Shown here in pieces: positions 25,200 through 32,724 of a stretch of 64,000 bases of DNA. Source of the DNA: Alkalimonas delamerensis (GTDB lineage Bacteria; Pseudomonadota; Gammaproteobacteria; Enterobacterales; Alteromonadaceae). The notes under the pieces were generated by a model. The model searched no databases. It was given only the letters and a program-made list of their open reading frames with translations, and was not told where the DNA came from. How positions within the stretch are numbered: position 1 is the stretch's first letter; each line of letters begins with the position of its first letter. Made by a program: the position numbers and the translations under genes. The stretch is from NCBI RefSeq assembly GCF_030717955.1, contig NZ_JAUZVY010000001.1:434001-498000 (forward strand), given 5' to 3'.

Positions 25200-26402
25200 A
25201 TGAGTTTAAAGCATTATTTAGAACGCATTGAACCGCAGTTTGAGAAAGGCGGCAAATACGAAAAGTGGTATGCGCTGTACGAGGCCATTGCTACTGTCCT
25301 TTACACGCCTGGTTATGTCACCAAAAACAAGACTCATGTTCGCGACAGCATCGATCTGAAGCGGATTATGATCTTTGTTTGGCTGGCCTTGTTCCCGGCA
25401 CTCTTCTTCGGCATGTTTAATGTCGGGCACCAAGCTGTCGCAGCTTTGGCTGAAGGCTTTGGTACGCCGGATACCTGGCAGGTTGGGGTTTTCCATCTGC
25501 TCGGCGGTAGTCTGACGGAAAGCTCAGGCTGGGGCATGAAACTGCTGTATGGTGCCTGCTGGTTCCTGCCGATTTACGCCACTGTCTTTGTGGTGGGTGG
25601 CTTCTGGGAAGTGCTGTTTGCTTCGGTCCGTAAGCATGAAGTCAACGAAGGTTTCTTTGTGACCTCCATCTTGTTTGCGCTGATCTTGCCAGCCACCATT
25701 CCATTGTGGCAAGCCGCTTTGGGTATTACCTTCGGTGTGGTGGTTGCCAAAGAGGTATTCGGTGGTACTGGCCGTAACTTCTTAAACCCAGCACTGGCGG
25801 GTCGTGCTTTCCTGTTCTTTGCATACCCGGCAGAAATCTCCGGTGATGCTGTCTGGACAGTAGCCGATGGTTACTCGGGCGCAACCCTGCTCAGCCAAGG
25901 CCAAAATGCGACGCTGGATTACAGTGACATGCAGCTGTGGTGGGATTCTTTCCTGGGCTTTATTCCTGGCTCTGTTGGTGAAACCTCAACGCTTGCGCTG
26001 TTGATTGGTGGTTTGGCCCTGATCTACTTCCGCATTGCCTCCTGGCGCATTGTGCTGGGTGTCATGGTCGGTATGGTGCTGACGGCCCTGCTGTTTAACG
26101 CCATTGGCTCAGAGACCAATCACTTGTTTGCTATGCCATGGCATTGGCACCTGGTGATCGGCGGCTTTGCAATCGGTATGTTCTTTATGGCTACCGACCC
26201 TGTTTCAGCGTCTTTCACCAATCAGGGTAAATGGGCTTACGGCATTTTGATTGGTTTTATGGTGGTGATGATCCGGGTAGTGAACCCAGCTTACCCGGAA
26301 GGGATGATGCTGGCGATCCTGTTCGCCAACCTGTTCGCGCCATTATTTGATTTCTTCGTGGCACAGGCCAATATCAAACGGAGGCTGGCACGCAATGTCT
26401 AG
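25200..26402 (+). CDS. nqrB: Na+-NQR subunit B
   Basis: A 400-residue membrane subunit with about ten helices. It carries covalent FMN and riboflavin and contributes to the sodium path. The FMN threonine is expected in GYSGATLLSQG (S-G-A-T). Other family marks are VFGGTGRNFLNPALAGRAFLFFAYP (the core GRNFLNPALAGR) and FFMATDPVSASFT. ATG 25200 follows the nqrA stop by 2 bases, with AAGGAAGG upstream. Its end overlaps nqrC by 8 bases. Confidence 0.97.
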   Translation: MSLKHYLERIEPQFEKGGKYEKWYALYEAIATVLYTPGYVTKNKTHVRDSIDLKRIMIFVWLALFPALFFGMFNVGHQAVAALAEGFGTPDTWQVGVFHLLGGSLTESSGWGMKLLYGACWFLPIYATVFVVGGFWEVLFASVRKHEVNEGFFVTSILFALILPATIPLWQAALGITFGVVVAKEVFGGTGRNFLNPALAGRAFLFFAYPAEISGDAVWTVADGYSGATLLSQGQNATLDYSDMQLWWDSFLGFIPGSVGETSTLALLIGGLALIYFRIASWRIVLGVMVGMVLTALLFNAIGSETNHLFAMPWHWHLVIGGFAIGMFFMATDPVSASFTNQGKWAYGILIGFMVVMIRVVNPAYPEGMMLAILFANLFAPLFDFFVAQANIKRRLARNV

Positions 26403-27183
26403 TAACAACGATACCATCAGTAAAACGCTGATTGTGGTCATTTCTTTATGTCTGGTGTGTGCTCTCGTGGTCTCGACCGCAGCAGTGCAACTGCGTCCAT
26501 TGCAGCAAGCCAATATGTTGCTGGATGCCCAGACCAACATTCTGCGCAGTGCCCGGGTATTGGATGGTGCAGCTTCTGCGGCTCGAGTTCGCGAACTGTT
26601 CGACCAGTACGTTGAAGAGCGGGTGATCAACCTGAGCACCGGCGAGTTCACCGACAAGGACCCGATGCAGTTTGATTACCGTGCCTCTTGGCGTGATCCA
26701 GAGCTCAGCACTCAGCTGAGCAAGCAGCAGGACGTGGCTTCGATTCGCCGTGCGCCGCATTATGCGCCGGTTTACCTGGTACGCAACGATGCCGGTGAAC
26801 TGACGTCTCTGGTGTTGCCTATCCATGGTTATGGTCTTTGGTCCACCATGCATGCCTTTATTGCACTGGAAACCGATGGCAATACCATCATTGGGATGAA
26901 CTACTACGAGCAGGGTGAAACTCCGGGCCTAGGTGGTGAAATCGAAAACCCACGTTGGATTGGTCAGTTTGAAGGCAAACGGCTGTTCGATGAGCAAGGC
27001 AATCTGGCTTTGACCATTGTTCGTCCTGGCAACGCCTCCGATCCTTACCATGAAATCGATGGTTTGTCGGGTGCCACTCTGACTGCCAATGGTGTCCAGA
27101 ATACCTTTACCTTCTGGATGGGTGACAAAGGCTTCGGTCCTTTCCTGAGCAAAGTGCAGCAAGGAGCTTTGAACAATGGCTAG
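26395..27183 (+). CDS. nqrC: Na+-NQR subunit C
   Basis: A 262-residue subunit with one N-terminal membrane helix and a periplasmic FMN-binding domain. The flavinylation motif is DGLSGATLT, where threonine accepts FMN through a phosphoester bond made by ApbE. The stretch YEQGETPGLGGEIENP is conserved in the family. ATG 26395 overlaps the nqrB stop; an upstream in-frame start would add a hydrophilic tail inside nqrB and is rejected. Overlap with nqrD is 8 bases. Confidence 0.97.
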   Translation: MSSNNDTISKTLIVVISLCLVCALVVSTAAVQLRPLQQANMLLDAQTNILRSARVLDGAASAARVRELFDQYVEERVINLSTGEFTDKDPMQFDYRASWRDPELSTQLSKQQDVASIRRAPHYAPVYLVRNDAGELTSLVLPIHGYGLWSTMHAFIALETDGNTIIGMNYYEQGETPGLGGEIENPRWIGQFEGKRLFDEQGNLALTIVRPGNASDPYHEIDGLSGATLTANGVQNTFTFWMGDKGFGPFLSKVQQGALNNG

Positions 27184-27805
27184 TGCAAAAGAAATTAAAA
27201 CCGTACTCTTTGGGCCGGTTTTTGCAAACAACCCCATTGCTTTGCAAGTGTTGGGTGTGTGTTCTGCATTGGCGGTAACGACACAGATGGCGACAGCCTT
27301 GGTGATGTGCTTTGCACTGACCTTTGTAATTACGCTGTCGAACTTCTTTATTTCGTTAATCCGTAATCACATTCCATCCAGTGTGCGGATCATCGTGCAG
27401 ATGACCATCATTGCGTCCTTGGTAATCATCGTCGACCAAATCCTGAAAGCCTTTGCCTATGAAGTCTCGAAAGAGCTGTCCGTTTTCGTTGGCTTGATCA
27501 TTACCAACTGCATCGTGATGGGCCGGGCGGAAGCCTACGCCATGAAGAGCACTCCGGGCATGAGTTTCCTCGATGGCCTTGGCAATGCGCTGGGTTACAG
27601 CCTTGTCCTGTTGGTCGTAGCATTTATACGGGAGCTAGGCGGTGCTGGTTCAGTGTTCGGTGTTGAGATTCTGCCGTTGGTGAGTGAAGGCGGCTGGTAC
27701 CAGCCAATGGGCATGCTGTTGTTGGCACCGAGTGCTTTCATCATCATTGCTTTCTTCATTTGGGTGCTGCGGACCTTCCGTCCAGAGCAGGTTGAGCAGG
27801 CATAA
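27176..27805 (+). CDS. nqrD: Na+-NQR subunit D
   Basis: A 209-residue, six-helix membrane subunit paralogous to NqrE and to RnfA/RnfE. The conserved cysteines that bind the intramembrane iron centre with NqrE are in QVLGVCSALAV and IITNCIVMGRAEAYA. It lies directly between nqrC (8-base overlap) and nqrE (11-base gap), as in Vibrio. An AAGGAG ribosome-binding site precedes the next gene at its end. Confidence 0.97.
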   Translation: MASAKEIKTVLFGPVFANNPIALQVLGVCSALAVTTQMATALVMCFALTFVITLSNFFISLIRNHIPSSVRIIVQMTIIASLVIIVDQILKAFAYEVSKELSVFVGLIITNCIVMGRAEAYAMKSTPGMSFLDGLGNALGYSLVLLVVAFIRELGGAGSVFGVEILPLVSEGGWYQPMGMLLLAPSAFIIIAFFIWVLRTFRPEQVEQA

Positions 27806-27816
27806 GGAGCTGACAA

Positions 27817-28431
27817 GTGGGTTTAGAACATTATTTAGGTTTATTTGTCCGCGCCGTCTTCATTGAAAACCTGGCGCTGGCATTCTTCCTCGGCATGTGT
27901 ACTTTCTTGGCTGTGTCCAAGAAAGTCACCACCGCTTTTGGTCTGGGTGTTGCGGTTATCGTGGTACTGGGCCTGGCTGTGCCAATCAACAATGTGGTGT
28001 ATCACAACTTGCTGGCACCAGGTGCTTTGGCCTGGGCGGGTTTCCCGGATGCGGATCTGAGCTTCCTGGGCTTTATCACCTACATTGGTGTCATTGCAGC
28101 CATGGTGCAGATTCTGGAAATGACGTTGGATAAGTTTTTCCCGGCTCTGTACAACGCCCTTGGCATTTTCTTGCCATTGATCACAGTGAACTGTGCCATC
28201 TTTGGTGGCGTAGCATTCATGGTGGAGCGTGACTACAACTTTGCTGAAAGTGTGGTATTCGGTTTGGGCAGTGGTGTGGGTTGGGCTCTGGCCATTACCT
28301 TGTTGGCCGCCGTCCGTGAAAAACTGAAGTACGCTGATATGCCGCACGGTATGCGTGGCCTGGGTTCAACTTTCCTGATTGTAGGTTTGATGGGCCTTGG
28401 CTTTATGTCGTTCTCCGGCGTTTCATTGTAA
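27817..28431 (+). CDS. nqrE: Na+-NQR subunit E
   Basis: A 204-residue, six-helix partner of NqrD. Iron-binding cysteines are in FFLGMCTFLAVSKK and ITVNCAIFGGVAFM. The start is GTG 27817, with AAGGAG at 27803-27808; protein starts GLEHYLGLFVRAVFIENLAL, the family form. The gap to nqrF is 22 bases with GAAGGAA before its ATG. Confidence 0.97.
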   Translation: MGLEHYLGLFVRAVFIENLALAFFLGMCTFLAVSKKVTTAFGLGVAVIVVLGLAVPINNVVYHNLLAPGALAWAGFPDADLSFLGFITYIGVIAAMVQILEMTLDKFFPALYNALGIFLPLITVNCAIFGGVAFMVERDYNFAESVVFGLGSGVGWALAITLLAAVREKLKYADMPHGMRGLGSTFLIVGLMGLGFMSFSGVSL

Positions 28432-28453
28432 GCAGCAGTAGAAGGAATAAACG

Positions 28454-29680
28454 ATGCAAGAGATTATTCTTGGCGTAGTGATGTTTACCCTGGTCGTTGT
28501 GGCCCTGGTATTCATCATTCTTGCCGCGAAATCCAAACTGGTTGCCAGCGGTGAAGTGACCATCCTGATCAACGGCGATCCGGAAAAAGCCATCAAAACC
28601 AAGCCAGGCGGCAAGTTGTTGGGCGCCCTGGCCGACCGCGGGATCTTCCTGTCATCCGCTTGCGGTGGTGGTGGATCCTGTGGTCAGTGTACGGTCCACG
28701 TTCATGCGGGTGGTGGTGAAATTCTGCCAACCGAGCTGGACCACATCACCAAAAAAGAAGCGCGTGAAGGCTGCCGCTTGTCTTGTCAGGTGGCGATTAA
28801 AGGCGATATGGAAATCGAAGTCGAAGATGAAGTATTCGGCATTCGTAAATGGGATTGTGAAGTCATTTCCAATGACAACAAAGCGACCTTTATCAAAGAG
28901 CTGGTGTTGCGTATTCCAGATGGTGAGTCGGTGCCATTCCGCGCCGGTGGTTACATTCAGATTGAAGCGCCACCACACCATGTGAAGTACAAAGACTTCG
29001 ATATTCCAGAAGAGTATCGTGGTGATTGGGAGCGCTTCAACTTCTTCAGCCTGGAGTCCAAAGTGGATGACGAAACCATCCGTGCTTACTCCATGGCGAA
29101 CTACCCTGAAGAAGAAGGCATCATCATGCTGAACGTGCGGATTGCTACGCCGCCACCAAACAACCTGTCACTGCCATGCGGTAAAATGTCGTCCTTTATC
29201 TGGAGCCTGAAAGAAGGCGATAAAGTGACCATTTCTGGTCCCTTTGGTGAATTCTTCGCCAAAGAAACCGAAGCTGAGATGGTCTTTGTCGGTGGTGGTG
29301 CTGGTATGGCACCGATGCGCTCGCACATTTTCGATCAGCTGCGCCGTCTGAAGTCTAAGCGTAAAATGTCCTTCTGGTACGGTGCCCGTTCCAGCCGAGA
29401 GATGTTCTATGTGGAAGATTTCGACATGCTGGCTGCTGAGAATGACAACTTTGAGTGGCATGTAGCACTGTCGGATCCTCAACCAGAAGACAACTGGGAA
29501 GGCTACACCGGCTTCATCCACAATGTGTTGTATGAGAACTACCTGAAGAACCACAAAGCACCAGAAGATTGTGAGTTCTACATGTGTGGTCCGCCAATGA
29601 TGAACAAAGCCGTCATCAACATGCTGAAAGACCTGGGTGTTGAAGACGAAAACATCATGCTTGATGACTTCGGTGGTTAA
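28454..29680 (+). CDS. nqrF: Na+-NQR subunit F (NADH dehydrogenase, FAD and 2Fe-2S)
   Basis: The 408-residue electron-entry subunit. An N-terminal helix (residues 5-25) anchors it. A plant-type [2Fe-2S] ferredoxin domain follows with CGGGGSCGQC and a distal cysteine in GCRLSCQ. The C-terminal flavoprotein reductase domain binds FAD (RAYSMANYP) and NADH (FVGGGAGMAPMRSHI, and CGPPMMNKAV near the end). It oxidises NADH and passes electrons to NqrB/C flavins through the iron centres. Confidence 0.98.
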   Translation: MQEIILGVVMFTLVVVALVFIILAAKSKLVASGEVTILINGDPEKAIKTKPGGKLLGALADRGIFLSSACGGGGSCGQCTVHVHAGGGEILPTELDHITKKEAREGCRLSCQVAIKGDMEIEVEDEVFGIRKWDCEVISNDNKATFIKELVLRIPDGESVPFRAGGYIQIEAPPHHVKYKDFDIPEEYRGDWERFNFFSLESKVDDETIRAYSMANYPEEEGIIMLNVRIATPPPNNLSLPCGKMSSFIWSLKEGDKVTISGPFGEFFAKETEAEMVFVGGGAGMAPMRSHIFDQLRRLKSKRKMSFWYGARSSREMFYVEDFDMLAAENDNFEWHVALSDPQPEDNWEGYTGFIHNVLYENYLKNHKAPEDCEFYMCGPPMMNKAVINMLKDLGVEDENIMLDDFGG

Positions 29681-29689
29681 TTCTTTCCT

Positions 29690-30733
29690 ATGTTGAAAGT
29701 GCATTACAAAGTCTGGCTGGCCCTTCTTGGGCTGGCCATTTTCGTTTCTTGCAGCCCGGTTCAGCAGGAGCGGCTGGTTCCCGAACGTATGCATGGCCAG
29801 ACCATGGGGACCTATTACGTGGTTTCCATTTTCGCCGGTGAGCAGTCGGTCGACTTGGCCGCGCTGCAAACGGAGATTGATGCCGAGCTTGAGCTGGTCA
29901 ATCAGCTGATGTCGACCTACATTCCACAGTCAGAACTGATGCGCTTTAACAGTTGGCACAGCACCCAACCGTTTTTGCTGTCGGAGCCGACCGCCGAGGT
30001 TATTGCAGAGTCGATTCGGATTGGCCTGGCTACGGGTGGCCTGCTGGATGTCACCATCCGACCTCTGGTTGAGTTGTGGGGCTTTGGCGCTCAGGGACGG
30101 ATCACCCAATCGCCCAGTACCGAGCAGTACCAGGCGGTTTTGCCGTACATTGGTATCGACAAGTTGACGCTGGATGGTCTCTGGCTGAGCAAAGCCGATC
30201 CCCGCGTCTCAGTTGATCTGTCCACCATCGCCAAAGGCTATGGGGTTGACCGGGTAGCCGATTTGCTTGATACCAAAGGGTTCGACGCCTATCTGGTTGA
30301 GGTCGGCGGGGAGATCCGTGCTCGTGGGCCTAAACCCGACGGTAGCCCCTGGCGCATCGCCATTGAGCAACCCGATGCCGCTGGCCGTGCTGTACAGCGC
30401 ATTATCGAGCCAGGTGATATGGCGCTGGCAACTTCGGGTGATTACCGCAATTACTTCGAAGAGGATGGGGTGCGCTTGTCCCACATCCTGGATCCACGCA
30501 CGGGACGTCCAATCCAAAGCCGGGTGGTGTCGAGCACGGTGATTCATCCATCTTGCATGACCGCCGATGGGTATTCCACTGCTCTGATGATCATGGATGC
30601 CGAGGAGGCTTTGCAGTTTGCCAACCGTCATGGTATTGCAGCGCTACTGATTGTGCGAACCGAGCAAGGCTACGATGAGCTGGTGAGTGACGCTTTTCAA
30701 CCTTATCTGGAAACTGGAGGCAGTGCCCAATGA
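29690..30733 (+). CDS. apbE: FAD:protein FMN transferase
   Basis: A 347-residue exported lipoprotein that attaches FMN to threonines of NqrB and NqrC. The signal peptide ends in the lipobox IFVSCSP. Conserved stretches are HGQTMGTYYVV near the start, DLSTIAKGYGVDRVADLL in the FAD-binding core, and ILDPRTGRPI. Position right after nqrF, and an ATGA overlap with nqrM, tie it to Na+-NQR maturation rather than to thiamine metabolism, which is what the old gene name implies. Confidence 0.96.
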   Translation: MLKVHYKVWLALLGLAIFVSCSPVQQERLVPERMHGQTMGTYYVVSIFAGEQSVDLAALQTEIDAELELVNQLMSTYIPQSELMRFNSWHSTQPFLLSEPTAEVIAESIRIGLATGGLLDVTIRPLVELWGFGAQGRITQSPSTEQYQAVLPYIGIDKLTLDGLWLSKADPRVSVDLSTIAKGYGVDRVADLLDTKGFDAYLVEVGGEIRARGPKPDGSPWRIAIEQPDAAGRAVQRIIEPGDMALATSGDYRNYFEEDGVRLSHILDPRTGRPIQSRVVSSTVIHPSCMTADGYSTALMIMDAEEALQFANRHGIAALLIVRTEQGYDELVSDAFQPYLETGGSAQ

Positions 30734-30945
30734 TGACTACATTTTTACTCACTTTTGGTGTTTTGTTGCTGGTGGTCGTGGCGATGGCCATCGGCTATCT
30801 GGTGCAGCGTAAGGCCATCAGTGGCAGTTGCGGTGGATTGGGCGCCATGGGCATTGAGAAAGCCTGTGATTGCGACAACCCCTGTGAAAAACGCCAGGCC
30901 AGAATGAAAAAAGAGCAATTCTGGCAGGAAAATAAAATCATTTAA
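30730..30945 (+). CDS. nqrM: Na+-NQR maturation protein NqrM
   Basis: A 71-residue membrane-anchored assembly factor (DUF539) needed to deliver iron to the NqrD/E cysteine site. One N-terminal helix (about 5-25) is followed by four cysteines in SGSCGGLGAMGIEKACDCDNPCEKRQ, of which CGG, CDCD and C-E are the ligands; family proteins share this spacing. The ATG overlaps the apbE stop. It ends the operon; a strong terminator follows 25 bases on. Confidence 0.95.
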   Translation: MMTTFLLTFGVLLLVVVAMAIGYLVQRKAISGSCGGLGAMGIEKACDCDNPCEKRQARMKKEQFWQENKII

Positions 30946-30970
30946 CCGACCTTTTTGCAGACAGCATCGT

Positions 30971-31030
30971 AAAGCAGAACTGCCAGCAACGTGCCGCTTT
31001 TAGAGCGTGCTGGCTTGTTCTGCTTTTTAT
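30971..31030 (+). terminator. Terminator of the nqr operon (nested hairpin)
   Basis: The outer arms AAAGCAGAAC and GTTCTGCTTT and inner arms GCCAGCA and TGCTGGC fold into a long two-tier hairpin, followed by a T-rich run. It cleanly separates nqr from the aminopeptidase gene. Confidence 0.85.
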
Positions 31031-31070
31031 TTTCCGAAATAATGGCCTTTTAACCTAAACGGAAGCCATT

Positions 31071-32618
31071 ATGTCTTATCCGCAGCTTGATGCCTTACCT
31101 GAGCTTACTCAGGCCCTTACTGATCCCTCCTACGATGCATTGATAGTGCTGGCTTCAAATTTTGCCCATCCCGAACTGAATTTTTTGCAGCCGCAACTTG
31201 AGCAGGCAGCCGAGCGCGATCAACGCGTTGGCCAACAACTGACCGCAGTGCTTTGTCCGGATGTACCTGGCCAGCGCTTGATTCTTGCTCCGGTGGGAAG
31301 TCTTGACCGTGACTACGACGATGTGCGCAGTTTTGCCGATGCGGCAAAAGGCGCTATCGCGTTGGCGAAAGAGATGGGAGCCAGAGCACCTCTGGTCTGG
31401 ACCGAGCCGGTGGAGTCGGCTGTGTTTCAGCAAGCTGCTGCGGTCAGTTATCTGGCGATGTGTCAGGCCTTATGGCAGCCACTGGAAGGCCGGGAGGTCG
31501 TTGGCGAAGAAAAGCTTGAGCCTGTTGTCAAGCTGGGGTTCTGTGGCCTTAGCGCCACAGAGGCCAATGAGCTGATGGCCATTGAGGCTGGACGGCGCCT
31601 GGCGCGCGATCTGGCCGGCACTGAGCCGGAGCGGATGAGTGCCTTGAACTTTGCCGCCTACTGCCAGCAAGCCTTTGCCGGCAGCGCGGTCCAGGTCGAG
31701 GTGGTGACCGATGTGCCAACTTTGCAACGTGATTACCCTTTGATGATGGCAGTCGCGCGCAGTTCGTTGGCGGTGAAGCGGCATCACCCGGCGGTGATCA
31801 GGTTGAGTTATACGCCAGAAGGTGCCATTGCTCAAACCTTGCTGCTGGCCGGTAAAGGCTTGGTTTACGACACTGGAGGCGCCGATCTCAAAGTTGGTGG
31901 CAGCATGGCCGGTATGAGCCGTGATAAAGGTGGCGGTGCGGCAGTGGCTGGTATCATGATGGCGCTGGCAGGACTCAAACCTCAAGGCATTAAGGTAGTC
32001 GCCGAAATCGGTGCCGTTCGAAACAGCATTGGTTCAGATGCTTTTGTTCCCGATGAAATTATTACCAGCCACGCCGGGGTTCGGGTGCGGATTGGCAACA
32101 CCGACGCCGAAGGTCGCCTGGTGTTGGCGGATTTGCTGTCGCATCTGCGTGAGCAAGCGCTGAATGAAGTTACGCCTCAGTTGTTTTCCATTGCTACTTT
32201 GACAGGACACGCTGCTCGATCGGTCGGGCCTTACACCGCCTTGGTTGAGAATGGTCCGGCCAGAAGCCTCAAATTGGCGGAGCGAGTGCAGCAGCAGGGC
32301 GACCTGTGGGGCGATCCTTGTGAGATTTCGCGCAGCCGGCGCGAAGACTTCCAATTTATTCAGGCCAAAACCAGTGCAGAGGACGTGCTCAGTTGCAACA
32401 ATGCCGCATCCTCGGTGACGGTGCGGGGCCATCAATTCCCAATGGCCTTTCTGGTAGAGGCATCCGGCCTGTCCAGCCATGGTCAGGCGCAGAACAAACC
32501 AATCCCTTATCTGCACCTTGATATTGCCGGCAGTGGGGTCGATGGCAGTGACTGGATCCATGGCAAACCGTCGGCGGCACCGGTGCTGGCGTTGTTGATG
32601 GCTTCATTGGGCAGCTAA
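31071..32618 (+). CDS. M17-family leucyl aminopeptidase-like protein
   Basis: A 515-residue cytosolic metallopeptidase of the leucine aminopeptidase family. The dinuclear metal ligands are conserved: YDTGG and LKVGG in the GKGLVYDTGGADLK stretch, the aspartate of SRDKGGG, and NTDAEGRLVLAD. The motif DTGGADLK departs from the PepA form (DSGGISIK), so this is a separate M17 subgroup. It should remove N-terminal residues from peptides; specificity unknown. It stands as a single gene after the nqr terminator. Confidence 0.85.
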   Translation: MSYPQLDALPELTQALTDPSYDALIVLASNFAHPELNFLQPQLEQAAERDQRVGQQLTAVLCPDVPGQRLILAPVGSLDRDYDDVRSFADAAKGAIALAKEMGARAPLVWTEPVESAVFQQAAAVSYLAMCQALWQPLEGREVVGEEKLEPVVKLGFCGLSATEANELMAIEAGRRLARDLAGTEPERMSALNFAAYCQQAFAGSAVQVEVVTDVPTLQRDYPLMMAVARSSLAVKRHHPAVIRLSYTPEGAIAQTLLLAGKGLVYDTGGADLKVGGSMAGMSRDKGGGAAVAGIMMALAGLKPQGIKVVAEIGAVRNSIGSDAFVPDEIITSHAGVRVRIGNTDAEGRLVLADLLSHLREQALNEVTPQLFSIATLTGHAARSVGPYTALVENGPARSLKLAERVQQQGDLWGDPCEISRSRREDFQFIQAKTSAEDVLSCNNAASSVTVRGHQFPMAFLVEASGLSSHGQAQNKPIPYLHLDIAGSGVDGSDWIHGKPSAAPVLALLMASLGS

Positions 32619-32724
32619 ACAAGGTGCCTTGTGCAGTTGCTGGCTGCGCAAGGCTTGTTCTGCTCCTCAATGCTGGTTATGCTGTCAAATAACGGACTGG
32701 TTAGAAACGGCAAATGATGCGGCA

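Noticed and set aside
27841..28347. A 168-codon minus-strand open frame opposite nqrE.
   Set aside because: It mirrors a conserved membrane gene, has an implausible histidine-rich product and no ribosome-binding site.
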